Source: Vibrio jasicida CAIM 1864 = LMG 25398 (GTDB taxonomy: Bacteria; Pseudomonadota; Gammaproteobacteria; Enterobacterales; Vibrionaceae). From it: a stretch of DNA of 64,000 nucleotides. The first letter of the stretch is position 1, and the number at the start of each line of letters is the position of its first letter. Location of the stretch: NCBI RefSeq assembly GCF_000400365.1, contig NZ_BAOG01000063.1:215038-279037 (forward strand), in the 5' to 3' direction. Positions 16,874-24,889 of this stretch are shown here, piece after piece. The position numbers and the translations under genes were made by a program. Below the pieces are notes generated by a model. That model saw nothing but the letters and a program-made list of their open reading frames with translations, did not search any database and was not told the DNA's origin.

Positions 16874-17680
16874 ATGAACAACACAGATTTACAGGTTTAC
16901 TTAGATAAAATAGGTGTTGCACAAGCCTTAGACATTAGCATTAATTTATTGTTCAAGTTGCATATAAATCAACAGCGAAAATTTCCATTTGAAAACTTTG
17001 ATATTGCATTGGGGAGAGGCGTATCTATCTCTGAGCGAGACATTATCGACAAGCTGGTCTATCACAACCGTGGGGGATATTGCTTTGAATTGAATGGATT
17101 GCTTTTAAGAGTACTGCAAAAGGTGGGGTTTGATGCTAGACCGCTTTTAGGTCGCGTGCACTTATCCGGTACGCCCTCAGGTAGAACGCATCAGTTTACT
17201 TTGGTCACAATGGGCGATGAAAAATGGATTGTCGATGCTGGCTTTGGCTCGAATACGCCGAGAGCACCATTGCCATTCGTACTTAACCAAGCTATTCATA
17301 CTGATATTCAAACATTCCGCTTTATTGAAGACGAGCGCGTTGGATATATGTTGCAAGTTCAATCATATGACAATGAAAGCCAGTGGCTTGATATGTATAG
17401 CTTGGATTTTGAACATGTGTTTGATGGCGACATTGTTTGCGGTAATCACTTTGCTTCTACGTCACCCACGTCGCGCTTTACGTCTAGTCGCGTAGCCACG
17501 CTGCCTACGGAATCGGGGATCATCACACTGGCAAATCATACGTTAAAGTATCGAGAAAATGACAAAGTGGTCGAGGTAGAGCTTAACGGAGGCCCTGAGT
17601 ATCTATCGGCATTAAAAGCGCATTTTGGTATTGAGCTAGATGCCGAGTACCAAGACTTAAAACCGTTACCTCAGCTATAA
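16874..17680 (+). CDS. Arylamine N-acetyltransferase
   Basis: Cytoplasmic acetyl-CoA-dependent N-acetyltransferase for arylamines and hydrazines (NAT family), 268 residues from the chosen start. The Cys-His-Asp triad is complete: C70 in RGGYCFELN, H106 in GRTHQFTLV, D121 in WIVDAGFGS. The N-terminal FPFENFDIALG segment is typical. A longer frame to 16835 exists, but the ATG at 16874 has an AGGA site at the right distance and gives the normal family length. It lies divergent from adhC across about 290 nt. Physiological substrate unknown. Confidence 0.93.
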   Translation: MNNTDLQVYLDKIGVAQALDISINLLFKLHINQQRKFPFENFDIALGRGVSISERDIIDKLVYHNRGGYCFELNGLLLRVLQKVGFDARPLLGRVHLSGTPSGRTHQFTLVTMGDEKWIVDAGFGSNTPRAPLPFVLNQAIHTDIQTFRFIEDERVGYMLQVQSYDNESQWLDMYSLDFEHVFDGDIVCGNHFASTSPTSRFTSSRVATLPTESGIITLANHTLKYRENDKVVEVELNGGPEYLSALKAHFGIELDAEYQDLKPLPQL

Positions 17681-17698
17681 CGATTCTGAATGACTGAG

Positions 17699-17740
17699 CC
17701 ATTGATGTTCAGTTAGAAGTATAGTGAACATCAATGGTTT
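17699..17740 (+). terminator. Long hairpin after the NAT gene
   Basis: Perfect 13-bp stem CCATTGATGTTCA/TGAACATCAATGG with a 13-nt loop, 19 nt after the stop, followed by TTTAAAT. A probable terminator, with a modest T-run. Confidence 0.65.
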
Positions 17741-17792
17741 AAATCAGTCTATGATACATCGATTATTGGTTTAAGTTATTGATTAAAAAGAG

Positions 17793-17809
17793 TGTGAACG
17801 AGAGTCACA
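17793..17809. promoter_or_regulatory. CRP-like inverted repeat, off-consensus spacing
   Basis: TGTGA (17793-17797) and TCACA (17805-17809) are the two half-sites of a CRP site, but the spacer is 7 nt instead of 6. It lies upstream of the metallophosphoesterase gene. An AAGTTG/CAACTT repeat follows at about 17830-17852. CRP control is only a possibility. Confidence 0.3.
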
Positions 17810-17920
17810 AATTCTATTTAGTTACGATAAGTTGTAAGAAAGTCGCAACTTAATTGTCATTTTTTCCACCTAAGCTCCTCGCCCGATTTCAAATTATTAC
17901 TCTTTATCGGGATGGGAAAA

Positions 17921-20077
17921 ATGAAACGCAGTACATTGACCGTACTCTCCGGTCTGATTGCAGCTACTCTAGTTGGTTGTAATTCAGACTCTTCAAGCAG
18001 TGATACACCAGAGCTCGAAGCGCCAGTTCAAGTGGCGTTTATGCCAGACATCCACTTCCACGATGTATATGGTGACTTCCAAGACGGCTCTTTCCAAGGT
18101 CTCTACACCAACGCCAGCGGTAAATATGCGACGATTCGTACCATGCAGTCGCAGATGGAATCGACGCGGTTGTTTAACGAAAACTATTTCGCGATGATCG
18201 CTGCACTGGATGACGTGGTAGAGCGCGGAATTAAATATGTTGCACTACCAGGGGATTTCAGTGATGACGGCCAACCTGTGCACATGCGTGGGTTAGTGAA
18301 AATCTTTGACCATTATCGTGAGACTTATGGTCTTGAGTTTTTTGCTGCACCGGGCAACCATGATCCCAACAAACCTTTTACCGTGGCAGCGGGCAAATCT
18401 GATTACCTTGGTGAGGGCGGCAAGAAACAACGCATCTTTAGCCGAGGTAAGGATGAGTGTGTTGATTACGAAGGCGAGTGGGGGATCATTCCCGGTGAAG
18501 GCGACAATTTAGACACCATCTGTACGGAAGAGGTACAAGAGTGGGGCTACAAAGAGATCATGGATATCCTTGGTACGCACGGTTTCTATCCTCAAGAAGA
18601 TTATTTGTATTTCGAAACGCCCTACAGCAGTGAAGAAGCTCGTAACAACTATTCATATGAACTTGCCGCCGAAGAAGCCGCTTATGATAAGCGCATGTTT
18701 GAGATTTGCCACCAAGGGACGGGCGGTGAATACAAACAAGACGGTTACACCAACTGTGCGGTGGTGCCAGATACCAGCTACTTGGTAGAGCCAGTAAAAG
18801 GCTTGTGGTTGTTGGCGATAGATGCGAACGTTTACAAGCCAAAAGAAACCTTGGTAGAAGATTCCATCAGCGGCGATGACTTCGATGGCTCCAGCAGTGC
18901 AGGCTACAACATGATGCTGACCCACAAACAGCACGTGATTGAGTGGATCAGTGAGGTCGTTAAAGCGGCAAAAGAGCAGAACAAAACACTTGTGTCGTTC
19001 AGCCATTTTCCAATGACGGATTTCTATAATGGTGCATCCGAAGACATTGAAGACTTGTTCGGAGAAGGAAGCCATCAGTTATCTCGTGAGCCAAATGACG
19101 ATACCAGTAAAGCACTTGCAGCGACGGGGTTGAGCATTCACGTTGGTGGCCACATGCACTTTAACGATACTGGTAAGAAGAGCTATGTGATTGACGGTGT
19201 GCAACACACGCTTTTCAACATTCAAGCCCCTTCTCTGGCGGGCTACATTCCAGCTTATAAGCTATTGAATATCCGTCCTGATCATCAAATCGAAGTGGAA
19301 ACTGTCGTGATCGACAAAGTTGAAGGCTACAACGAGTTGTTTGAGCACTATGCACGTGAGCATGAACACCTGACTGAACAAGCAGGTGATGATGAAACTG
19401 CAAAGGCGAGCATTTGGAATAAAGAGATTCTTGAAGCTGAAAGCTATTATGCTCTGACTGATTGGCACATCCGAGAACTGACGCGTCTGCGCTTCCTACC
19501 AAGTGATTGGCCACTGGAAATGCGTGAAATGCTTTTGCACATGGATGGTGATGATATGTTGATCATGTCTCAGCTTTCTACTCAATTTACCGTGTGTCAG
19601 TTAGCGAAAGAGCTAGGGTACGACATTGTTAATTGTGATGAAAACGCGGTCGTAGATTATGAGCAATTCCAGAAAGATTGGCAGGCGGCGACGCAACAAG
19701 CTCAAGCGATTGCTCAACAGGGAGGCTTTAATCTTGATGACTTTGCTGCATGGAATGGTGAAGAGCTAGCAACAGATTTCTACCGCCTGCGTAATGCCGA
19801 TGAACTGGCTTTCCGCGATATTGAAGAAGCACAGCTATTGCAATACGAGTTGTTAAGTCGAGAGCTGGCTGAGTTCGCGGGAACGGTCGATTCTGAACTT
19901 GGTGACTTAGGTGAATACTCGGTTGGTGAAGTCTTCCGCTCACGCTTTGGTAGCCTATTTGTGATCCTAGAGAAGTTTGCAACGGGACAAGCCAGTGACC
20001 ACTTCTTGATTGATACTGAGCAGCAAACATTGACGGATTTAAAAGGCGAAGTGAAGCGAGATATTCTCAAACACTGA
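17921..20077 (+). CDS. Calcineurin-like metallophosphoesterase lipoprotein
   Basis: 718 residues. The lipobox LVGC places the lipidated cysteine at C20, so the protein is anchored in the envelope facing the periplasm. The five calcineurin-type metal motifs are visible in order: MPDIHFHD (D43, H45), LPGDFSDDG, APGNHDPNK, SFSHFPMTD and HVGGHMHFND. It is therefore a binuclear-metal phosphoesterase. The ~250-residue region after the last motif is mostly helical and acidic and I do not recognise it. ATGs at 17912 and 17921 are both possible; 17921 gives the better signal peptide and lies 5 nt after GGGA. Substrate unknown: nucleotide, phospholipid or phosphodiester. Confidence 0.87.
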   Translation: MKRSTLTVLSGLIAATLVGCNSDSSSSDTPELEAPVQVAFMPDIHFHDVYGDFQDGSFQGLYTNASGKYATIRTMQSQMESTRLFNENYFAMIAALDDVVERGIKYVALPGDFSDDGQPVHMRGLVKIFDHYRETYGLEFFAAPGNHDPNKPFTVAAGKSDYLGEGGKKQRIFSRGKDECVDYEGEWGIIPGEGDNLDTICTEEVQEWGYKEIMDILGTHGFYPQEDYLYFETPYSSEEARNNYSYELAAEEAAYDKRMFEICHQGTGGEYKQDGYTNCAVVPDTSYLVEPVKGLWLLAIDANVYKPKETLVEDSISGDDFDGSSSAGYNMMLTHKQHVIEWISEVVKAAKEQNKTLVSFSHFPMTDFYNGASEDIEDLFGEGSHQLSREPNDDTSKALAATGLSIHVGGHMHFNDTGKKSYVIDGVQHTLFNIQAPSLAGYIPAYKLLNIRPDHQIEVETVVIDKVEGYNELFEHYAREHEHLTEQAGDDETAKASIWNKEILEAESYYALTDWHIRELTRLRFLPSDWPLEMREMLLHMDGDDMLIMSQLSTQFTVCQLAKELGYDIVNCDENAVVDYEQFQKDWQAATQQAQAIAQQGGFNLDDFAAWNGEELATDFYRLRNADELAFRDIEEAQLLQYELLSRELAEFAGTVDSELGDLGEYSVGEVFRSRFGSLFVILEKFATGQASDHFLIDTEQQTLTDLKGEVKRDILKH

Positions 20078-20098
20078 TTTGCCTATATGCAACAAATG

Positions 20099-20131
20099 GA
20101 AAGCGCAGCTCAGTCTGCGCTTTCTTTATTT
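20099..20131 (+). terminator. Intrinsic terminator after the metallophosphoesterase
   Basis: Perfect 10-bp stem GAAAGCGCAG/CTGCGCTTTC with a 6-nt loop, followed by TTTATTT, 22 nt after the stop. Confidence 0.85.
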
Positions 20132-20199
20132 GCGCTATATCTCAGTAAGTTATTTGCCAAAAGTTTACCTTTAATTATGAAGAATAGATGAGGTAAATC

Positions 20200-20712
20200 A
20201 TGCGCTTCGAATACTTATTAGATGATGACGTCACCCCCGCACTCGATGCCAAGCTAAGAACGTTACTCGCGACTTGTTTTACCAAAGAACAAGATAAAAT
20301 CTTCCGAACTCAGCGCTATTTTCAAGAGATGCCTCGCCATCGTTACCTTATTTGGGATGACACTCAACTTGCGGCTCATATTGCAGTACATGAAAAGCAG
20401 GTGATGATTGACGATCAATCTTTTCCGATCAGCGGCATTGCCGAAGTTTGCGTCCAACCGGAGTATCGCGGCAAAGGGTTAGTGAAAATGTTGCTCAAAG
20501 TGATTCACCAAGATGCACTCGAGAGAGGTGATGCTTTTTCTGTGTTGTTTGGGCGAACACAGGTTTACCAGTCGAGCGGATACCAACCTACCGACAATCT
20601 AAAGATGGAAGTAAAACCTCGCGAATGGATGAGCACAGAAGACACCATGGTGCTGTCCCTAAATATCATTTGGCCACAACAAGCGGTGCATTTAGTCGGC
20701 TATCCTTTTTAA
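20200..20712 (+). CDS. GNAT family N-acetyltransferase
   Basis: 170 residues, cytoplasmic. The acetyl-CoA-binding motif A is ISGIAEVCVQPEYRGKGLVKML, with the Q/R-x-x-G-x-G/A-like signature YRGKGL. Preceding strands (HIAVHEKQVMIDDQSFPISG) and the following VLFGRTQVYQSSGYQPTDN fit the aminoglycoside/predicted acetyltransferase branch (Eis-like COG2153/COG4552). Acceptor substrate unknown. It stands alone between a terminator and a LysR gene. Confidence 0.85.
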   Translation: MRFEYLLDDDVTPALDAKLRTLLATCFTKEQDKIFRTQRYFQEMPRHRYLIWDDTQLAAHIAVHEKQVMIDDQSFPISGIAEVCVQPEYRGKGLVKMLLKVIHQDALERGDAFSVLFGRTQVYQSSGYQPTDNLKMEVKPREWMSTEDTMVLSLNIIWPQQAVHLVGYPF

Positions 20713-20781
20713 ACAGGTTTTCTCTGCATTTAACTTTGTGTGAGAATAAGCAATAAATAGAATTCCATAGGAACCACAACC

Positions 20782-21651
20782 ATGGCGAATTGGGAAGGCG
20801 TGAGCGAGTTCGTTGCTGTCGCAGAAACCAACAGCTTCACTGGCGCAGCCAACAAGTTGAAAACATCGGTGGCGCAAATCAGCCGTCGTGTCTCTGCGCT
20901 TGAAGAACGTCTAGCCGTTAAATTGCTGCACCGCACTACGCGAAAAGTCTCACTGACAGAAGCGGGGCAGCTTTATTATCAGCAATGTAAACACCTTGTC
21001 GAAGGTCTAGAGTTGGCAGAGTTAGCGGTCACGCAAATGCAAGCAGAACCGAAAGGTTTGCTCAAAGTAACCGCTCCTGTGACGTATGGTGAGATGAACT
21101 TAGCGCCGTTGCTACACCAGTTTATTGAGAAATATCCGCAGGTGAATCTGGATTTGAATCTGACCAACCAAAAGTTAGATTTGATTGAGCAAGGTGTCGA
21201 TGTGGCGATTCGTCTCGGACGTTTGCAAGACTCCAGTTTGATTGCCAAGCGTTTGTCATCTCGACAGCTTTACGTGTGTGCCAGTCCAGCATATCTAGAT
21301 CGCTCGGGTGAACCGCATACCTTGTCTGAGCTGAGTCACCACCAATGTTTGGTCGGTACTGCTGATTACTGGCACTTTAAAGAGCAAAAACGTGAAAAGT
21401 CTTTACGTGTTTCTGGCCGAATCAAATGCAACAGTGGCTTTGCTTTGGTCGATGCGGCAAAACGTGGTCTAGGTTTGGTGCAACTGCCGGACTACTACGT
21501 GCAAGAGGCGTTAGATAATGGCGAGCTGGTGGAAGTGTTAACCGATTACCGCGACGATCGTGAAGGTATTTGGGCGCTGTACCCACAAAACCGAAATCTG
21601 TCGCCAAAAGTGCGCTTACTGATTGATTTCTTGGCTGAAAATATGAACTAG
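20782..21651 (+). CDS. LysR family transcriptional regulator
   Basis: 289 residues. N-terminal winged helix-turn-helix (about 5-65: FVAVAETNSFTGAANKLKTSVAQISRRVSALEERL), then the substrate-binding domain from about 90, with the LysR-typical VTAPVTYGEMNLAPLLHQFI and DVAIRLGRLQDSSLIAKRL. These are close to the CrgA/DsdC-like branch that often controls small-molecule or quinone detoxification genes. There is no divergently transcribed partner, which is unusual for LysR; its targets are not evident from context. Confidence 0.93.
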   Translation: MANWEGVSEFVAVAETNSFTGAANKLKTSVAQISRRVSALEERLAVKLLHRTTRKVSLTEAGQLYYQQCKHLVEGLELAELAVTQMQAEPKGLLKVTAPVTYGEMNLAPLLHQFIEKYPQVNLDLNLTNQKLDLIEQGVDVAIRLGRLQDSSLIAKRLSSRQLYVCASPAYLDRSGEPHTLSELSHHQCLVGTADYWHFKEQKREKSLRVSGRIKCNSGFALVDAAKRGLGLVQLPDYYVQEALDNGELVEVLTDYRDDREGIWALYPQNRNLSPKVRLLIDFLAENMN

Positions 21652-21658
21652 GAAAGGT

Positions 21659-21708
21659 GTCCCCAGCACTTTGCTTATCAGGGGTTATTGATTCGCAAAG
21701 GCGGGGAC
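21659..21708. repeat. Two-tier inverted repeat between converging genes
   Basis: GTCCCC (21659-21664) pairs with GGGGAC (21703-21708), and inside it CTTTGC (21669-21674) pairs with GCAAAG (21695-21700). It fills most of the gap between the LysR stop and the converging lipoprotein gene. It lacks T-runs; it could be an RNA structure or a decayed repeat. Confidence 0.5.
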
Positions 21709-21718
21709 TTGCAGGATG

Positions 21719-22555
21719 CTACATTCCGAAAATAGTAACTAGCTTGTGGAACGGCTGCGATTGGTGGAATTTATGTATCTGAGTCACTGAACCATTCGGA
21801 TTTGTTTCTAAAGTTGTTTCTATTTGGAAATAGTTTTCAGGCAAGCCTTGGAAACGTTGCTTTGGAATCATAGTATTTTGCTCGTCATTGCTTAAATCAT
21901 TCTCAATGGATAGCAGAGCACTACTTTGAAAAATCAAAGGATCAAATAATTGCTCCGCTACTACTTCTTCTACGCCGGATGAAGAGTAGTATTGACGAAT
22001 AACAAATTCAGAGACATTAAGGTAACTGTCGTTGTTAGGAAAACTCACATTCATTCTATACCCAAAATAACCAATAGACTGGAAGTGGTCCGTTATATCG
22101 AACTCTATTTTAGCTGAATATGGTATTTTACTTTCTGATTTATATGACTCAGAGTCAAAAGTGACAGTAAACTTTTTATGAAGGTTATTCCATTTACAAT
22201 AAATATTGTATTTATCATTAGGTTTATTATCTAAAGAGTAATCCGATTCACAGAAATCATAAATCTCATCATAAGTTTTATTAAAATGATTGGCGACAGT
22301 TTGATACATTGATATTCCAGGTTCAATAGGGTGGACTGGCTCTTCTGGTCTTTCTGGCTCAATCGGGTGAACAGGTTCGCTCGGTTCAATCGGATGAACA
22401 GGCTCACCCGGTTCTATAGAGTGAACTGGAGGAGCGGGTTCGATTGGTTGAATCGGCTTTATTCCAGTATCAATGTCATTATCACCGCTTGTGTCTGAGG
22501 AATTACACGCAACCAAGAATGGCAATATACTCGCAAGCAAAAGAGTTTTTTTCAT
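21719..22555 (-). CDS. Lipoprotein with Pro/Glu-rich repeat linker
   Basis: 278 residues. The N-terminus ends in lipobox LVAC followed by NSSDTSGD, so it is envelope-anchored. Residues about 35-80 are a proline/glutamate-rich tandem repeat with unit P-V-H-P-I-E-P-x-E (four copies, the first with S for P). This works as a stiff spacer and is encoded by near-identical 27-nt units at about 22320-22440. The C-terminal ~190 residues (YDFCESDYSLDNKPNDKYN onwards) match nothing I know. The gene looks more AT-rich than its neighbours in the middle, suggesting possible acquisition. The repeat number could vary between strains. Confidence 0.75.
   Translation of the reverse strand: MKKTLLLASILPFLVACNSSDTSGDNDIDTGIKPIQPIEPAPPVHSIEPGEPVHPIEPSEPVHPIEPERPEEPVHPIEPGISMYQTVANHFNKTYDEIYDFCESDYSLDNKPNDKYNIYCKWNNLHKKFTVTFDSESYKSESKIPYSAKIEFDITDHFQSIGYFGYRMNVSFPNNDSYLNVSEFVIRQYYSSSGVEEVVAEQLFDPLIFQSSALLSIENDLSNDEQNTMIPKQRFQGLPENYFQIETTLETNPNGSVTQIHKFHQSQPFHKLVTIFGM
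22320..22440 (-). repeat. 27-nt coding tandem repeats (PVHPIEPxE)
   Basis: About four degenerate copies of a 27-nt unit encoding P-V-H-P-I-E-P-x-E, within the lipoprotein gene. One copy carries a three-residue insertion (ERPEE). Likely to expand or contract by slippage. Confidence 0.7.
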
Positions 22556-22797
22556 ATTTTTACCTAGTCATTATAAATTCGTTTTGATGAAAAATAAGAA
22601 CACTCAATTACTATTCCATTATCCTCTTTATTATTTTTTAATTTAAAGAGAAGAGTGATTCCTGACATTACGGTTAATGCCTTTCCTAATATTATTTAAG
22701 CCAACTGACGTTTAGATATAAACAGAATAAAAAAGTAAACTTCAGATTTACGATAGAACTATATTCGTATATTACCTCCTCTTTTTCTAAACTGCCT
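22556..22797. other. AT-rich intergenic region upstream of the repeat lipoprotein
   Basis: No gene seen. Strongly AT-rich; presumably holds the lipoprotein promoter (read on −) and the 3' end of the LysR transcript. No clear hairpin with T-run was identified. Confidence 0.5.
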
Positions 22798-23664
22798 TTA
22801 TGCGTATTCAGTGATTAATGTCTTTTTCAGCCAATCGGTGGCAATACCGTTGGCTCGAATTTCTGATGTAATCATGTCCACTCGAAACAAATGCCCTTTT
22901 TCCCCAAGGCTCGTTTGAACAATAGCTACTTTGTGTGAGTTTCGGTTCGCTAACGCCAGTGGGATGATAGCCCAACCTATATCTTGGCTTACAAGCTCTA
23001 TGCTTGTTTCAATATCGTCAATTCTGATCTTGTTGACTTCTTCGAGGTCGAGGAAGCGATTGTCCAAATTGAATACACTACTTCGCGTTATTTGAGTGGT
23101 GCCTACCAAATCACTTGGTACGACAACTTTATTTTTCAGAGGGTTACCCGGCGCGCAAATTAAACAGGTCTTCACGTGGTCAATAGTTTGATACTGGATC
23201 GTACTATCGAAAAAATGCCTTCCAACAATCAATGCTAGGTCTACTTCATCCTCTTCGAGCATGGCAACCACATCTTGGGTTGGGCGTTTATGGAGCACTA
23301 ATTCCACTTGAGGAAACTGTTGCTGAAACCCAATGATGATTTGTCGCATCTTGTCATCCAGTAACCAGTCATCAATGGCGACCACGACTTTATCCTCAAC
23401 ACCTTGAGCCAAGTGTTCCGCATGGCGCAAAAATTTTCTCTCTGCTGCGAGCACGCTTTTGGCGTAACCGAGCAAATTATCGCCTTCTGCGGTGAGCTTT
23501 GGTTTATAGCCGTCACGTGAGAATAACTCGACCGATAAATCGATCTCTAAATCACTGATGGCATTGCTAATCCAAGACTGCGCTTTACCCTGCTTTCGCG
23601 CTGCGGCGGAAAAGGAACCAAGCTCAGCGGCATTTACAAAGGCTTTTACTTTATCGGTGTTCAT
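22798..23664 (-). CDS. LysR family transcriptional regulator
   Basis: 288 residues. N-terminal helix-turn-helix (KVKAFVNAAELGSFSAAARKQGKAQSWISNAISDLE) and the LysR effector domain from about 90 (KVVVAIDDWLLDDKMRQIIIGFQQQFP, DVVAMLEEDEVDLALIVG). A long AT-rich upstream region follows at 23665-23820. No divergent neighbour is present; the siderophore-interacting protein gene is next, on the same strand. Effector and targets unknown. Confidence 0.92.
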   Translation of the reverse strand: MNTDKVKAFVNAAELGSFSAAARKQGKAQSWISNAISDLEIDLSVELFSRDGYKPKLTAEGDNLLGYAKSVLAAERKFLRHAEHLAQGVEDKVVVAIDDWLLDDKMRQIIIGFQQQFPQVELVLHKRPTQDVVAMLEEDEVDLALIVGRHFFDSTIQYQTIDHVKTCLICAPGNPLKNKVVVPSDLVGTTQITRSSVFNLDNRFLDLEEVNKIRIDDIETSIELVSQDIGWAIIPLALANRNSHKVAIVQTSLGEKGHLFRVDMITSEIRANGIATDWLKKTLITEYA

Positions 23665-23819
23665 GCTTGCCTCGTCGTTATGGTGGGTAGATTATCGACA
23701 GCTTAACGAGGTTAAAAGATAGACTCTATATGGATTTGTTATAGTGATTGAAGTGGTTTTTTAGAGAGAAGAAATGAGTTTGGTTGTAATTTATTGATAT
23801 TTATAGGGTATAAGAAATA

Positions 23820-23852
23820 AACGCTGAGCTTTTGACCAACAAACTCAGCGTT
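23820..23852 (-). terminator. Terminator after the siderophore-interacting protein gene
   Basis: Perfect 9-bp stem AACGCTGAG/CTCAGCGTT with a 15-nt loop. On the − strand it is followed by TTTATTTC. It lies about 30 nt past the stop. Confidence 0.65.
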
Positions 23853-23882
23853 ATCTATAGTAAAAGTAATATAAAGTTACAT

Positions 23883-24656
23883 TTACTGTTCGTTTAATTC
23901 TGCATCTTCGCGCTTGATGACCTTGTGGCCGTCTTCTGATACGCCTTGTTTCCAGTAACTGCTGAGGTAAAGGTTTTCACGCTCCACTTCTTTTTCGTTA
24001 CGGAAGTATTGGCGTAGCGCGCGCATTGAGTCGAACTCACAAGCACACCACACTGCTGCTTCACCTGTTTTCCATTCCAGCGAGCGAACTTTATCTTCGA
24101 GTGATTGCTCGGTGATCCAATGGATTTCCATACCTGCTGGTGCTTCGAGAGCTTGGATATCCGCTTCCGAGATCACACTGATCACGGCATAGCCTGTTGC
24201 GTCTTCTGGCAGAGTGCGAATCTTTGCAGACAGTGCTGGCAGTGCAGTCATGTCCGCCGCCATAAAGAACCAATCAGCTTCTGTATTTAGGTTTGAGATG
24301 CTGCCCGGGCCTGCGATGTTGATGGTAGCGCCTTCTTTTGCAGACATCGCCCAACGCGCCGCAAAGCCACATTGTAGGTCCTTGGTGATGTGACGTACGA
24401 AGTCGACTTCAATCGTGCATGCTTGCGGGTCGAAGCGACGAATGGTGTAAGTACGCATGACTGGGCGGCTGTCTTCTGAGAAGCCTTGAATATCGGTGCC
24501 GCCGGTTTCGTTGAACAACAGCTTGATATAGCTGCCTTCGCAATCTTGTGGGAAGTTGCCTAGCGCGTCACCTTGAAGGGTAATGCGCTGCATGTTCGGT
24601 GTTACGGCTTGTGTGTTGATGACAACGAGGCTTTTTGGTTGTGGTTTCTTTTTCAT
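23883..24656 (-). CDS. Siderophore-interacting protein (ViuB-like ferric reductase family)
   Basis: 257 residues, cytoplasmic flavoprotein that reduces ferric-siderophore complexes to release iron (SIP/ViuB/YqjH family). Family landmarks are the FAD-binding RTYTIRRFD near residue 70, DFVRH, a GPGSISN loop near 120, the C-terminal VWCACEFDSMRALR and the final YLSSYWKQGVSEDGH. Length is standard. A Fur-like box lies 25 nt upstream of the start, consistent with iron-repressed expression. No siderophore transport genes are adjacent, so it may serve a transporter encoded elsewhere. Confidence 0.92.
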   Translation of the reverse strand: MKKKPQPKSLVVINTQAVTPNMQRITLQGDALGNFPQDCEGSYIKLLFNETGGTDIQGFSEDSRPVMRTYTIRRFDPQACTIEVDFVRHITKDLQCGFAARWAMSAKEGATINIAGPGSISNLNTEADWFFMAADMTALPALSAKIRTLPEDATGYAVISVISEADIQALEAPAGMEIHWITEQSLEDKVRSLEWKTGEAAVWCACEFDSMRALRQYFRNEKEVERENLYLSSYWKQGVSEDGHKVIKREDAELNEQ

Positions 24657-24680
24657 TTTAATTCACATTTCACTACGTTT

Positions 24681-24699
24681 GATAACTATTCTCTTTCTC
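24681..24699 (-). promoter_or_regulatory. Fur-box-like site
   Basis: GATAACTATTCTCTTTCTC matches the 19-bp Fur consensus at 13 positions by my count. It lies just upstream of the siderophore-interacting protein gene, where an iron-responsive operator is expected. Confidence 0.6.
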
Positions 24700-24844
24700 A
24701 TCTAAGATTAACAGCATCTCAATAAGGCAGATAGTGTCTTTATCTAAATTTACACTCTGATCTGAGAATCGGCGATTTAATTTCGGTACGCCTCGCTCAA
24801 ATGAACACTTCGTCGTCTCGCTTTATAAGATAGTCACTGGACAA

Positions 24845-24869
24845 TAAAAAAGGGCACCGAAGTGCCCTT
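24845..24869 (-). terminator. Intrinsic terminator of the S9 peptidase gene
   Basis: Perfect 8-bp stem AAGGGCAC/GTGCCCTT with a 4-nt loop; on the − strand it runs into TTTTTTATT. It lies 20 nt past the stop. Confidence 0.9.
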
Positions 24870-24889
24870 GAGAGAAGAATGGAGCTTGT

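Noticed and set aside
18653..19075. 140-residue antisense frame within the metallophosphoesterase gene
   Set aside because: Opposite a gene with all five calcineurin motifs; no independent support.
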